Of a stretch of 64,000 bases of DNA, positions 27,601 to 35,626 are shown in pieces. The stretch's first letter is position 1, and each line of letters starts with the position of its first letter. Below the pieces are notes generated by a model. The model ran no database searches. It saw only the letters and a list, made by a program, of their open reading frames with translations, and was not told the DNA's origin. Source of the DNA: Rikenella microfusus (GTDB taxonomy: Bacteria; Bacteroidota; Bacteroidia; Bacteroidales; VadinHA17). The DNA lies in the NCBI GenBank assembly GCA_020722575.1, contig DYKN01000009.1:1-64000 (forward strand), written 5' to 3'. The translations under genes and the position numbers were made by a program.

Positions 27601-27736
27601 AAAGAATAAACTCACCGCAATCCCAGAAACTAACCGTAGGCTCAACAGTAAGCAAATAAACCGTTGAAGAAATAACAAACATCAACCAGCCTGTAATACT
27701 GTTCCAGCGCCTGAATGTATTGTATGTAGAATCCAT
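24665..27736 (-). CDS. DUF2723 membrane glycosyltransferase-like protein
   Basis: Polytopic protein of 1023 residues, DUF2723 family (placed by CAZy near the PMT-like lipid-linked glycosyltransferases, GT117). Start is the ATG at 27736; an upstream TTG adds ten unlikely residues. About a dozen TM segments are in the N-terminal 600 residues. The first loop carries the family signature TVSFWDCGEFILSA followed by QVGHPPGAP, with the acidic D/E expected at the catalytic centre of GT-C enzymes. The C-terminal 400 residues are soluble, with a periplasmic domain and helical repeats. Probable role: sugar transfer to protein or envelope glycan in the periplasm. Acceptor unknown. Confidence 0.85.
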   Translation of the reverse strand: MDSTYNTFRRWNSITGWLMFVISSTVYLLTVEPTVSFWDCGEFILSAFRLQVGHPPGAPLFLMIGRIATMFAGGDTSMVAFMMNILSALSSGLTILFLFWTITHLVRKAFCNEGKPAGNQVFPVLAVGMIGSLAYSFSDTFWFSAVEGELYAMSSLFTALVFWAMLKWEDEADEPYSGRWIILITYLMGLGVGIHRLNLLVLPVLVFIYYFRKYTVSLKGLIKITLIALFLLWVMVFIIIPGIPKAAGWFELLFVNTFRLPYNTGLLFYVILIIVLLTSGLRYSLKNNKVILNYILTALTFIFIGYSSYAMIIIRSSAKPPMNQNDPSNIFSFIYYINMEQYGSNPKIYGQYYNAPVTGVKQVVAGYNKINRRYEPYFKPEYEYHEKFMTIFPRMYSSSPEHESAYKYWGRIKGKRFTVESSGGKQTIVCPTFSENLRFFFRYQVGFMYLRYFMWNFAGRQNDIQGNGNPLHGNWISGIKFIDNLRLGNQDELPDELKNNPARNTYFFLPLLLGVAGLMWQYKKDKNRFWVVLGFFFMTGMAIIFYLNQYPDQPRERDYAYVGSFYAFGIWIGAGYMVIYELFKKFLREKPAMVISFITMIFAVPVIMAKENWDDHDRSGRYTARDIASNYLNSVDTNAILFTYGDNDSFPLWYIQDVEGVRNDVRVVNLSYLQAGWYIEMMRRKAWNSDPLPFSLSQDKYIEGKRVQLPVDNRVEKPVPLKQIVEFAGLDDHKAMVDLTGRGDYLNYIPARRFIIDVDPEKVLKNGTVKEYFADSLVSPMIWNFIPSDAFKDDLAIMDILATNNWDRPICYSTTVPSSKYNGLEEFFVQEGLAYRVVPVRTGNPQPGEFGMIDHVVMYNNVMKKFRWGNAEDPDVYLDENNRRMFSNFRRMIGTLGIRLLETGDTIKAIEIARKGLSIVPENKIPHDYFSIVSAEALIRGGFKDEGMKLIKDIQEYSRSYLRYITRLSEGKRYGLEYTIGVNMQAMIDIYRMFTRLGMKDEAQTLEGELGAFYSAFYPAVSN

Positions 27737-27829
27737 ATGCGCCTGATATGAAAAAATTTGTGACAAAGAACGTAAAAATATTACAACCTGAATATACTAT
27801 TTTTTTATTTTTACAGGTTTAACATTCTG

Positions 27830-28927
27830 ATGAATAAAGAACTGTTTATAATTTTTTACATTTTTCTGTTTGCAATTACAGTCTACGGGCAGGAACGCGA
27901 CATTTCACAACCTCATAAGGGTGATGTATTCCTTGATATCAGATCGGTAAGTTTTTTTAAAAACAATGAATACTTTAACCCCGTCATCGAAGGTTATACC
28001 CTTACCGGGAGTTTCATTAAACCACAGATTTTCTTTTCTTCTTCCAATAGATTTGAAATAGGACTGGGCTTTCACCAGCAGATCTATTCAGGTGAACCAT
28101 CTATAAAGAAACCTCAACTCTTATTATCAATACGCTGGAAGCTTACTGAAACATCTGTACTCACCCTTGGAGCTTTTGACGGCAGTACAAACCATAAACT
28201 ATTTGATCCTCTTTTTAATACGGAAAGATTATATACTAATTATACGGAAAACGGTATATCATTTGTTTCAGAAAACAACAGAATCTTCAGTGATACATGG
28301 ATTAACTGGGAAAATTTTATATTTAAAGGCGATACAACCCGTGAGATATTTACCGCGGGAGAATCATTCAGATATTCTGCCACCATTTCGGATTATATAA
28401 AAATCTATCTACCGTTTCAGATAAAATTTAAACATTATGGAGGACAAATAAGCAACTACAGCGGACATGTTCTGACTTTTTTCAATATGGCTGCAGGCAC
28501 GGGAATGGATTTTGCTCCTGCTAAGGGAAATTGGGGTAAAACGAGTATTGAATATATACATTTTTTTTACAGGGAGCTCACACGCAAAGGTGATGCTGGT
28601 ATTATTAGAGGTAATGCTTCATGGATCAGGTTACACTATAATTACAGGTGGCTCTATCTCGGCTCTTATTTATGGTTTTCCGATAATTTCTTTTCTCCCG
28701 ATGGAAATAATATCTATTCAAGTGTTTCTGATTATCAGCCGGGTACAATTATTCCCCGCCGAAGGATATGGACATCAACTGCGGCAATTACTCTTAATCC
28801 CGGTAATATTTTTGAATTTGTATTGGGCTTTGAGGGATATTATGATTTTAAGTTTAAAAGGATGGATTCATCCCTTTATCTTCACCTGAATTTTAACAGG
28901 CGGTTTAAAATTACTTCCGTTAAATAA
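27830..28927 (+). CDS. Putative outer-membrane beta-barrel protein
   Basis: Secreted protein of 365 residues with a signal peptide (residues 1-20, ending VYGQ). The mature part is dense in alternating aromatic/hydrophobic strands (FEIGLGFHQQIYSG, WLYLGSYLWFSDNF) and ends with a strand LYLHLNFNRRFKITSVK, which fits an outer-membrane barrel. No named family is recognised. It stands alone, convergent with the DNA glycosylase gene (3 bp apart) and divergent from the DUF2723 gene. Confidence 0.65.
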   Translation: MNKELFIIFYIFLFAITVYGQERDISQPHKGDVFLDIRSVSFFKNNEYFNPVIEGYTLTGSFIKPQIFFSSSNRFEIGLGFHQQIYSGEPSIKKPQLLLSIRWKLTETSVLTLGAFDGSTNHKLFDPLFNTERLYTNYTENGISFVSENNRIFSDTWINWENFIFKGDTTREIFTAGESFRYSATISDYIKIYLPFQIKFKHYGGQISNYSGHVLTFFNMAAGTGMDFAPAKGNWGKTSIEYIHFFYRELTRKGDAGIIRGNASWIRLHYNYRWLYLGSYLWFSDNFFSPDGNNIYSSVSDYQPGTIIPRRRIWTSTAAITLNPGNIFEFVLGFEGYYDFKFKRMDSSLYLHLNFNRRFKITSVK

Positions 28928-28930
28928 CAT

Positions 28931-29542
28931 TCACTTGAGTGATTTAAGTATATAACGCCATGGCATTTCAACCCAGGGAGAACCTGCATAATTTATTCCT
29001 ACTCTTGGTTTTGTTTCCCATCTTGCTTGATATCCTGCATCTTCAAACCATATTCTGTCAGAGACTGTCAGGTCTTCACCATAGAATGATCCGTCAATGC
29101 CAAGTGCCCGGGTTAGTTTTCCGGGTCCGTTATATTCTCCTGCACCTCTTATAAGAACAGCCTGCGGCTCATTCATGACTCCGGTAACCACATTAAGCAT
29201 CCAGTACATACCATATACAAAATACACATACACATAACCACCCCTTCTGAACATAACCTCATTACGTATTGTTTTACCTTTTGAGGCATGACAGGCCTTA
29301 TCTTCTACACCTCTGTATGCTTCAGTTTCAGTTATTAAATGCCTCGAAACAGTACCATCTGGGTAGCGTATTGCAATTATTTTTCCGAGCAAAGCCGGGG
29401 CAACTATAAGAACATCATTCAGATAAAAATTCGTATCCAGCCGCCTGCCCTCACAAACAATGCCGGTCAACCTTGCCGCCGGTGTTAATAAATTATCAAT
29501 AATATAATTCTGGCCCTTTTGTCTCTCTCTTTTTTTCTTCAT
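28931..29542 (-). CDS. 3-methyladenine DNA glycosylase (AAG/MPG family)
   Basis: Monofunctional DNA glycosylase of 203 residues that removes alkylated and deaminated purines. Family motifs: LLGKIIAIR, ITETEAYRG with the catalytic Glu, DKACHASKGKT, RGGYVYVYFVYGMYWMLNVV, EPQAVLIRG and NGPGKLTRALGI. The ATG at 29542 is used (an upstream frame extension adds a hydrophobic tail copied from the overlapping gene). The start overlaps the O-antigen ligase-like gene by 47 bp, so they share a transcript although their jobs are unrelated. Confidence 0.92.
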   Translation of the reverse strand: MKKKRERQKGQNYIIDNLLTPAARLTGIVCEGRRLDTNFYLNDVLIVAPALLGKIIAIRYPDGTVSRHLITETEAYRGVEDKACHASKGKTIRNEVMFRRGGYVYVYFVYGMYWMLNVVTGVMNEPQAVLIRGAGEYNGPGKLTRALGIDGSFYGEDLTVSDRIWFEDAGYQARWETKPRVGINYAGSPWVEMPWRYILKSLK

Positions 29543-31085
29543 ATCCAAAAACAAAAACCGAATAAAAATATACAAAGAAACTAATACCTGTATGAGTCTC
29601 CAGTGTATCTTCCCACATCATTGATAATAAGATAATAAGCATAAAAAGAGATGGTAAATATCTGCGAAACGCACTGGTAGCAAAAAAAGGATAAATTATA
29701 GAAAATAAAATAATTACAAAACCTACAATCCCAAAAGTTGCTAAAAAAGTTATAAACTGATTATGAGAGAGCAACCTGTAACGCGGCGCAAGAATCCGGC
29801 CGTCAATACGATACTGTTCATAAAATTCTTTTCTCAGATCTCCAGTACCAGTACCTGCTACTGAATATCTCTTCCAGAGATTCAGTCCTGTCTTGATAAA
29901 CTCCAGCCGCTGTGTTAAAGAATGGCCCGAAGGATTTCCACCTTTTATGTAATAATCGATCTGCCATACGGTTTCATAGATCTTTTTTCTCCATGGATTC
30001 CATTCCGAAAATTTTTTATTTGTGGTCCCGTTTTCGATCCTGTTTATGTCGGCAGCCGTGAGGCTAACAAGTCCGGCAGAATCTTTCCTGAGCCCGACAG
30101 AAGTCATGTACCTGATAAGTGTATATTTTAAATGCTGACCCTTTCTGTCAAGACTATCATAAAGTATTTGCGACCTGTTGTTCCATTCCTTTCTTAATTC
30201 ATCCTCACAAAGATAAACCCATACCCTATTACCATTCTCAACATCTGCTCTCAAAGTATCGTGCCAATAAGGATTTCCGTTCAGAGTCAAACTATCATAT
30301 GGCAGAGGATAAGCAGAACCAACTTTGTAAAAATATCCAACTTCATGAACCAGAATGCCGGTTAATAATATAGATACAATAAATAAAGCCACAATATAAA
30401 TGTATTTCCATGGTCTGTTTCTTTTGATGAAGTATAAAGCAGAAAAAACGAGAGCAACGAGAAAGAGAATTATGCCCGAAAATGAAAAAATCAGTGAAAG
30501 AAAAATAATAAGCCAAATTCCGGCAAAAAGATACAACAATCTCCATCTTTTGAATTTTTCATTAAGCCAGATTGAAATGGAAGAAAAAATAGCAAATACA
30601 GTCATAATTGATAACCTGATATGCGAGATAAATGGTGAAAGCTCTCTGGTGTCGGCAATACCCGAAAAGACTTCACCTGCATTCATTATAAAACCAGCTG
30701 ACGTTGAAGCAACTGTACCGGCAATAAAGGAAGATAAAATAAACAAAATGTCGCCTCTTCTGATTGAATAAGAAAAACCTATCACCAATGGTAATACCAG
30801 CAAAGGCAGTTTCAGTTTAAGTTCAGTAAAACCCGCAAATAGATCCTCAGTTTTCAACATCCACAGAAGGTATATACCATAAAGCATTAAAAATACAAAT
30901 ACATACTTTCCCTTCCCGCTTCCGGAAATCAATTTCCTGAAGTCTCCAGTTGATAACCAGAATATTGTAAGCAGAATTATCGAAAATGATAGCAGCCATT
31001 CCGATAAAGGAAGAGAAAAAGCAATCATAGAGATTAATACCCTGTAAATATTCCTTTTCGTTTCTTCTTTAAGAATAATGACCAA
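29496..31085 (-). CDS. O-antigen ligase/polymerase-like membrane protein
   Basis: Polytopic protein of up to 529 residues, Wzy_C/WaaL type. About ten to eleven TM segments, with a large periplasmic loop (about 225-410) between the sixth or seventh and the next, and a C-terminal LLSHNQFITFLATFGIVGFVI segment that carries the conserved HNQ-type motif. It would ligate or polymerise lipid-linked glycans. The start is uncertain: the longest frame begins with TTG at 31085; the next ATG (31028) would cut into the first TM segment, so the TTG or another nearby non-ATG codon seems more likely. No glycan cluster is adjacent. Confidence 0.75.
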   Translation of the reverse strand: MVIILKEETKRNIYRVLISMIAFSLPLSEWLLSFSIILLTIFWLSTGDFRKLISGSGKGKYVFVFLMLYGIYLLWMLKTEDLFAGFTELKLKLPLLVLPLVIGFSYSIRRGDILFILSSFIAGTVASTSAGFIMNAGEVFSGIADTRELSPFISHIRLSIMTVFAIFSSISIWLNEKFKRWRLLYLFAGIWLIIFLSLIFSFSGIILFLVALVFSALYFIKRNRPWKYIYIVALFIVSILLTGILVHEVGYFYKVGSAYPLPYDSLTLNGNPYWHDTLRADVENGNRVWVYLCEDELRKEWNNRSQILYDSLDRKGQHLKYTLIRYMTSVGLRKDSAGLVSLTAADINRIENGTTNKKFSEWNPWRKKIYETVWQIDYYIKGGNPSGHSLTQRLEFIKTGLNLWKRYSVAGTGTGDLRKEFYEQYRIDGRILAPRYRLLSHNQFITFLATFGIVGFVIILFSIIYPFFATSAFRRYLPSLFMLIILLSMMWEDTLETHTGISFFVYFYSVFVFGYEEKKRETKGPELYY

Positions 31086-31341
31086 AAAACAGAATTATTT
31101 AAAATATTATCACTTAAAATTAATTACATATTTAAGTATTTTTATTTTTCACCATATGAATTTATTAACTCTGTTTGGAATTTCTTTGAAATTGTTTTTC
31201 CAGCAATAAATACCGAAAGTTATTTTTATTGAAAATATTTATATGCCAGTTCTTTTTTTAAAAAATATGTTGTATTTTTGCAAACCTTTAAATTAAAAAG
31301 ATATATTATAAATAGTTGTAAATCAAACAAAAAAATATAAC
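31086..31341. other. AT-rich leader and promoter region of the L13 operon
   Basis: About 256 bp between the divergent O-antigen ligase-like gene and rplM. It holds the rplM promoter box and otherwise long A/T runs; I see no coding frame and no convincing leader hairpin. Confidence 0.55.
31273..31280 (+). promoter_or_regulatory. -7 box of the rplM-rpsI promoter
   Basis: TATTTTTG, a full match to TAnnTTTG, gives a leader of roughly 55 nt before rplM. The -33 region is only a T-run. Confidence 0.5.
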
Positions 31342-31797
31342 GTGAATACATTAAGTTATAAGACGGTATCGGCAAACAAGAGTACAGTAAACAAAGAATG
31401 GGTACTTATTGATGCTGAAGGGCAGGTATTAGGCCGGCTTGCATCGATAGTTGCAAAACTGGTGAGAGGCAAGCATAAAACGAATTATACACCTCACGTT
31501 GACTGTGGTGATAACGTTGTTATTATCAATGCAGGAAAAGTTGTTCTTACAGGGAGCAAATGGAGTGATAAGGAATATGTTCGCTATACAGGCTACCCGG
31601 GGGGGCAGAGGTTTGCTTCAGCTGAAGAGATGTTAAAAAAGAATCCTGTTTTTCTTGTTGAACATGCTGTTAAGGGGATGCTTCCGAAGAACAGGCTGGG
31701 AAGTGCATTATTCAAGAATGTTCACGTCTATGCTGGGAGTGAGCATAAGCATGAAGCTCAGAACCCGAGAAAAATCGAAATTGAAAACATTAAATAA
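31342..31797 (+). CDS. rplM: 50S ribosomal protein L13
   Basis: Large-subunit protein of 151 residues, complete. It begins with GTG; the sequence NTLSYKTVSANK after it is the usual Bacteroidota L13 start. Conserved parts: WVLIDAEGQVLGRLAS, RGKHKTNYTPHVDCGDNVV, and HAVKGMLPKNRLG. Followed 5 bp later by rpsI, the standard L13-S9 pair. Confidence 0.97.
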   Translation: MNTLSYKTVSANKSTVNKEWVLIDAEGQVLGRLASIVAKLVRGKHKTNYTPHVDCGDNVVIINAGKVVLTGSKWSDKEYVRYTGYPGGQRFASAEEMLKKNPVFLVEHAVKGMLPKNRLGSALFKNVHVYAGSEHKHEAQNPRKIEIENIK

Positions 31798-31802
31798 TTC
31801 AC

Positions 31803-32189
31803 ATGGAAGTTATTAGTGCTACCGGAAGACGGAAATCTGCAGTTGCCAGGGTATACCTTACTGAAGGTAAAGGTAACATTATAGTAAATGATCGCGATTA
31901 CCGTGAATATTTTGAACACGAGTCATTAGCTTATCTGGTTACCCAACCGCTTGTTCTTTTAAAAATAAACGACAAGTATGATATCATAGCCAACATTGAT
32001 GGCGGAGGGATAAAAGGCCAGGCTGAAGCTTTAAGGCATGGCATTTCGAGAGCACTTGTCAGGGTTGACGCTGATTTCAGACCATTGCTAAAAGAGAATG
32101 GATTTCTTACAAGGGATCCGAGGGAAGTTGAAAGGAAAAAAGCAGGACGGCCAAAGGCACGCAAGAGATTCCAGTTTAGCAAACGATAG
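31803..32189 (+). CDS. rpsI: 30S ribosomal protein S9
   Basis: Small-subunit protein of 128 residues, complete. It has ATGRRKSAVARVYL at the start, GGGIKGQAEALRHGISRALV in the middle, and the C-terminal KARKRFQFSKR tail that reaches the ribosomal P site. Co-transcribed with rplM. Confidence 0.97.
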   Translation: MEVISATGRRKSAVARVYLTEGKGNIIVNDRDYREYFEHESLAYLVTQPLVLLKINDKYDIIANIDGGGIKGQAEALRHGISRALVRVDADFRPLLKENGFLTRDPREVERKKAGRPKARKRFQFSKR

Positions 32190-32303
32190 AACCGGTCAGT
32201 CTGATGAACATAAAGCAAGTTTAGTATCTAAATTGCATTGACTCCTGAAGGTCGGGACTACTCTGCAATTGACAAAACAGAATGTAAACTTAAAATTAAT
32301 AAA

Positions 32304-33221
32304 ATGCCAAGAGTCACATTTGAAGAATTACTTGATGCCGGTGTACATTTCGGGCATCTTAAAAGAAAATGGAATCCAGCCATGGCTCCATATATATTTA
32401 TGGAACGTAATGGAATCCACATTATTGATCTTGAAAAGACCATTGAAAAGCTTGAGGAAGCTGCATCAGCCATGAAGCATATTGCCCGTTCGGGTAAAAA
32501 AATTCTCTTTGTTGCAACAAAGAAACAGGCTAAAGAGATAATTGCTGAGTTGGCAAAAAGTGTTGGTATGCCTTATGTTACTGAAAGATGGCCAGGCGGT
32601 ATGCTTACAAACTTTCCCACAATCCGCAAGGCAGTTAAGAAGATGGCCTCAATTGACAAAATGGCTTCCGATGGCACTTTCGCCAACATGGCTAAGCGTG
32701 AGAAATTGCAGATAATGCGCCAGAGAGCCAAACTGGAGAAAAACCTTGGAAGTATTGCTGATCTTACCCGTTTGCCGGCAGCCATATTTGTTGTAGATGT
32801 ATGCAAAGAAAATATTGCTGTCCGCGAAGCCATCCGGCTTGGTATCCCGGTATTCGCCATGGTTGACACAAACTCTGATCCCTCAAACATTGATTTCCCG
32901 ATTCCAGCAAACGACGACGCTTCAAAATCTATATCAGTTATCGTGAGTGCACTCTGCAAAGCTATTGAAGAAGGTCTAAATGAAAGAAAACTTGAAAAAG
33001 ACAAAGAAACAACTCCTAAAGACAAACGTGAAATAAGAAAAGAACTTAAGACTCAGGCTGTCCCTGATGCAATTATTGATACTATTGTGAATGACGAGGA
33101 AGAAGTTGAAATCAAGACTGAAAGAAAATCAATAAAAATATATGCTGACGAAGAAGAGGATCTAGAAGCACTGAGTGAAGCAGAAAATGAAGTTGATGTT
33201 GAAAATGATGAAGAGGAATAG
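32304..33221 (+). CDS. rpsB: 30S ribosomal protein S2 with an acidic C-terminal tail
   Basis: Small-subunit protein of 305 residues from the ATG at 32304 (MPRVTFEELLDAGVHFGH is the usual start; a TTG 22 codons upstream is not needed). The S2 core occupies residues about 1-230, ending near ISVIVSALCKAIEEGL. A further 75 residues rich in Lys then Glu/Asp follow, closing with a run of acidic residues. E. coli S2 has 241 residues, so the tail is an extension; such tails vary in Bacteroidota. It is 114 bp after rpsI and 27 bp before tsf. Confidence 0.96.
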   Translation: MPRVTFEELLDAGVHFGHLKRKWNPAMAPYIFMERNGIHIIDLEKTIEKLEEAASAMKHIARSGKKILFVATKKQAKEIIAELAKSVGMPYVTERWPGGMLTNFPTIRKAVKKMASIDKMASDGTFANMAKREKLQIMRQRAKLEKNLGSIADLTRLPAAIFVVDVCKENIAVREAIRLGIPVFAMVDTNSDPSNIDFPIPANDDASKSISVIVSALCKAIEEGLNERKLEKDKETTPKDKREIRKELKTQAVPDAIIDTIVNDEEEVEIKTERKSIKIYADEEEDLEALSEAENEVDVENDEEE

Positions 33222-33248
33222 AATTGTTTAAATTAAAGATTTAATATA

Positions 33249-34079
33249 ATGGCAAATTTTACGACTGAAGATGTTGTTAAACTGAGAAAAGTTACTCTTG
33301 CAGGCATGATGGATTGCAAAAGGGCACTTGAAGAGGCCGAAGGTAACTTCGATAAAGCGGTGGAGATCATCAGGAAAAAAGGACAGGCAGTTGCCAATAA
33401 ACGTTCTGACCGCATTGCAACAGAAGGTGCTGTTCTGGCAAAAGTAATGCCGTCCGGGAACCTTGGAGCAATGATCGTGCTCAATAGCGAAACTGATTTC
33501 GTTGCCAAGAATGACGAGTTCCTTAAGCTTGCCAATAATATACTTAACATTGCTTTAGCAAATGCCCCCGCCAACCTTGATGCACTTAAGGCACTCAAAC
33601 TCGATGGTACTCCTGTTGCAGAAAAAATTATTGAATTTATTGGAATAATCGGAGAAAAAATTGAACTCTCATTTTACGAGAAAATTGAAGCTCCATACGT
33701 TCAGGCCTATGTGCATCCGGGAAACAAACTGGCATCACTGGTCGGTTTCTCAAAGAAAGGCCTCGATATTCAGATATATAAGGATATTGCCATGCAGGTT
33801 GCCGCTATGAATCCTGTTGCAATTGATAAAAACGATGTGAAACCAGAAATAATTGCCCAGGAGATTGAAATCGGAAAGGAACAGGCACGCAGAGAAGGAA
33901 AGCCGGAAGAAATGCTGGAAAAAATCGCACAGGGAAAACTAAATAAATTTTTCAAAGAAAGTACTCTTCTCAATCAGGAATTTATCAAAGACAATAAACT
34001 TAGTGTCAGACAATACCTTGAATCAGCCGATAAAGAGCTTAAGGTAACAGGTTTTATCCGCTTCGCACTAAATATTTGA
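33249..34079 (+). CDS. tsf: Elongation factor Ts
   Basis: Nucleotide-exchange factor for EF-Tu, 276 residues, complete. N-terminal UBA-like domain with KLRKVTLAGMMDCKRALEEA, then the core with the family motif LNSETDFVAKNDEF (the TDFVA residues insert into EF-Tu). Paired with rpsB as in nearly all bacteria. A strong intrinsic terminator follows. Confidence 0.97.
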   Translation: MANFTTEDVVKLRKVTLAGMMDCKRALEEAEGNFDKAVEIIRKKGQAVANKRSDRIATEGAVLAKVMPSGNLGAMIVLNSETDFVAKNDEFLKLANNILNIALANAPANLDALKALKLDGTPVAEKIIEFIGIIGEKIELSFYEKIEAPYVQAYVHPGNKLASLVGFSKKGLDIQIYKDIAMQVAAMNPVAIDKNDVKPEIIAQEIEIGKEQARREGKPEEMLEKIAQGKLNKFFKESTLLNQEFIKDNKLSVRQYLESADKELKVTGFIRFALNI

Positions 34080-34113
34080 CTCAGATAAAATCAATCTTAA
34101 CAATAAACAATGT

Positions 34114-34148
34114 AAAGCCATCTTCCCATGATGGCTTTTTTATTTTAT
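34114..34148 (+). terminator. Intrinsic terminator after tsf
   Basis: Stem AAAGCCATC / GATGGCTTT (9 bp) with loop TTCCCAT, followed by a T-rich tract TTTTATTTTATT. It separates the ribosomal operon from pyrH. Confidence 0.9.
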
Positions 34149-34197
34149 TAATTTAAGCATTATTACTACTTTCGCTGTAACCAATCATAAGAACGTG

Positions 34198-34920
34198 ATG
34201 AGATACAAACGTATATTACTTAAATTAAGTGGCGAGGCGCTTATGGGAAACGAAAACCAGAGTATATCGGTAAAAGTGCTTCGGGAGTATGTTTCACAGA
34301 TTCTGGAAGTTTCAAATACAGGTTGCGAAGTAGCTATAGTTATCGGCGGGGGTAATATTTTCAGAGGTCTCAGCGGTTCAGAGGAAGGATTTGACAGGGT
34401 CAAAGGCGACCAGATGGGAATGCTTGCAACAGTAATAAACAGCATTGCTCTTGAAAATGAAATTATCAAACAGGGGGGGAAGGCGGCTCTTTTCACATCG
34501 GTAAGGATGGAGCCGATCGGGGAACTCTATAACCGCGACAGGGTGAACAGAGCACTTAAAGACCAATTCATCTGTCTTCTTGCGGGAGGAACCGGTAACC
34601 CATTTTTTACAACCGATACAGCAGCAGCCCTCCGCGCCGTTGAATTGTCAGCCAACGTACTTCTTAAAGGAACACGTGTCGATGGAGTCTATACTGCTGA
34701 CCCCGAAAAAGATAGTAATGCAAAAAAATTCGAAAAGATCACCTATGATGAGGCAATCAGGTTAAACCTCAAAGTAATGGACTCTACAGCATTTACAATG
34801 TGCCGAGACAACAAAATGCCAATCGTTGTTTTTAATATGAATAAGAAAGAAAACCTTAAAAAAATTGTTGAAGGTATAACCATAGGCACATTGATATTCT
34901 CTCCAGACTTTGAAATTTAA
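34198..34920 (+). CDS. pyrH: UMP kinase
   Basis: Hexameric bacterial UMP kinase, 240 residues from the ATG at 34198 (a GTG directly before it gives one extra residue). It phosphorylates UMP to UDP. Motifs: RILLKLSGEALMG, VIGGGNIFRG, DQMGMLATVIN, TGNPFFTTDTAAALRA and MDSTAFTMC. Complete. A near-consensus TACTTTCG lies about 25 nt upstream and may be its promoter. Its usual partner frr follows. Confidence 0.97.
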   Translation: MRYKRILLKLSGEALMGNENQSISVKVLREYVSQILEVSNTGCEVAIVIGGGNIFRGLSGSEEGFDRVKGDQMGMLATVINSIALENEIIKQGGKAALFTSVRMEPIGELYNRDRVNRALKDQFICLLAGGTGNPFFTTDTAAALRAVELSANVLLKGTRVDGVYTADPEKDSNAKKFEKITYDEAIRLNLKVMDSTAFTMCRDNKMPIVVFNMNKKENLKKIVEGITIGTLIFSPDFEI

Positions 34921-34938
34921 GGTATTTTACTATTTTTG
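34909..34938 (+). promoter_or_regulatory. Promoter for frr at the end of pyrH
   Basis: TTTG-N18-TATTTTTG, both boxes full matches, with the -33 box inside the last codons of pyrH. Start of transcription would be about 25-30 nt before frr, so frr need not depend on pyrH transcription. Confidence 0.6.
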
Positions 34939-34970
34939 TTGCGCTTTAACTAGTTGAAAAAATTCAGGAC

Positions 34971-35534
34971 ATGAATGAAGAAATTGAACTGGTACTCGAC
35001 GAAGCAAGGGATAGAATGCAAAAAGCCCTTGAACACCTTGAACATGAACTTGCAAGATTACGTGCAGGAAAGGCAACACCTGCTCTGCTCGATGGCATAA
35101 CAGTTGATTATTACGGAGTAAATTCTCCGCTTAACCAGGTCTCAAATATTCATACTCCCGATGCGCGGACCATCCTTATACAACCGTGGGAGAAAAGTAT
35201 GCTTGGTGTTATTGAAAAAGCCATTCTTGCAGCCAACATTGGACTAACACCTATCAACAACGGTGAAGTCATCAGAATAAATGTCCCCCCTCTAACAGAA
35301 GAAAGACGACATCAGCTTGTAAAACAAGTAAAAAACGAGGGTGAAACTGCTAAAATAAGTATAAGGAACTCCCGTAAATGGGCAAACGATGAACTGAAAA
35401 AACTTCTGAAAGAAGGACTTCCTGAAGACCTTGAAAAAATTGCCGAGGAAGATGTACAGGAAATGACAGACGATTTTACGGCAAAAGTTGACAAAGTAAT
35501 TACCCTCAAGGAAAAGGATATTTTGACAGTCTGA
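34971..35534 (+). CDS. frr: Ribosome recycling factor
   Basis: Ribosome recycling factor, 187 residues, complete. It splits post-termination ribosomes with EF-G. Family features: LEHELARLRAGKATPALLDGI-type helix, DYYGVNSPLNQVSNI, IQPWEKSMLGVIEKAI, INVPPLTEERRHQLVKQVK. The region from 35535 to 35626 after it has no clear terminator. Confidence 0.96.
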   Translation: MNEEIELVLDEARDRMQKALEHLEHELARLRAGKATPALLDGITVDYYGVNSPLNQVSNIHTPDARTILIQPWEKSMLGVIEKAILAANIGLTPINNGEVIRINVPPLTEERRHQLVKQVKNEGETAKISIRNSRKWANDELKKLLKEGLPEDLEKIAEEDVQEMTDDFTAKVDKVITLKEKDILTV

Positions 35535-35626
35535 ATTATCCAGTCTGAAAAATATAAAATGTATCTCAATTAAATTGCTGAGGATCAGACATCATACCTG
35601 TAATGTTAAATTTTTATGTAAAATAC

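Noticed and set aside
31086..31341. Structured ribosomal-protein leader upstream of rplM
   Set aside because: The putative leader after the -7 box is only about 55 nt and I see no stable stem.
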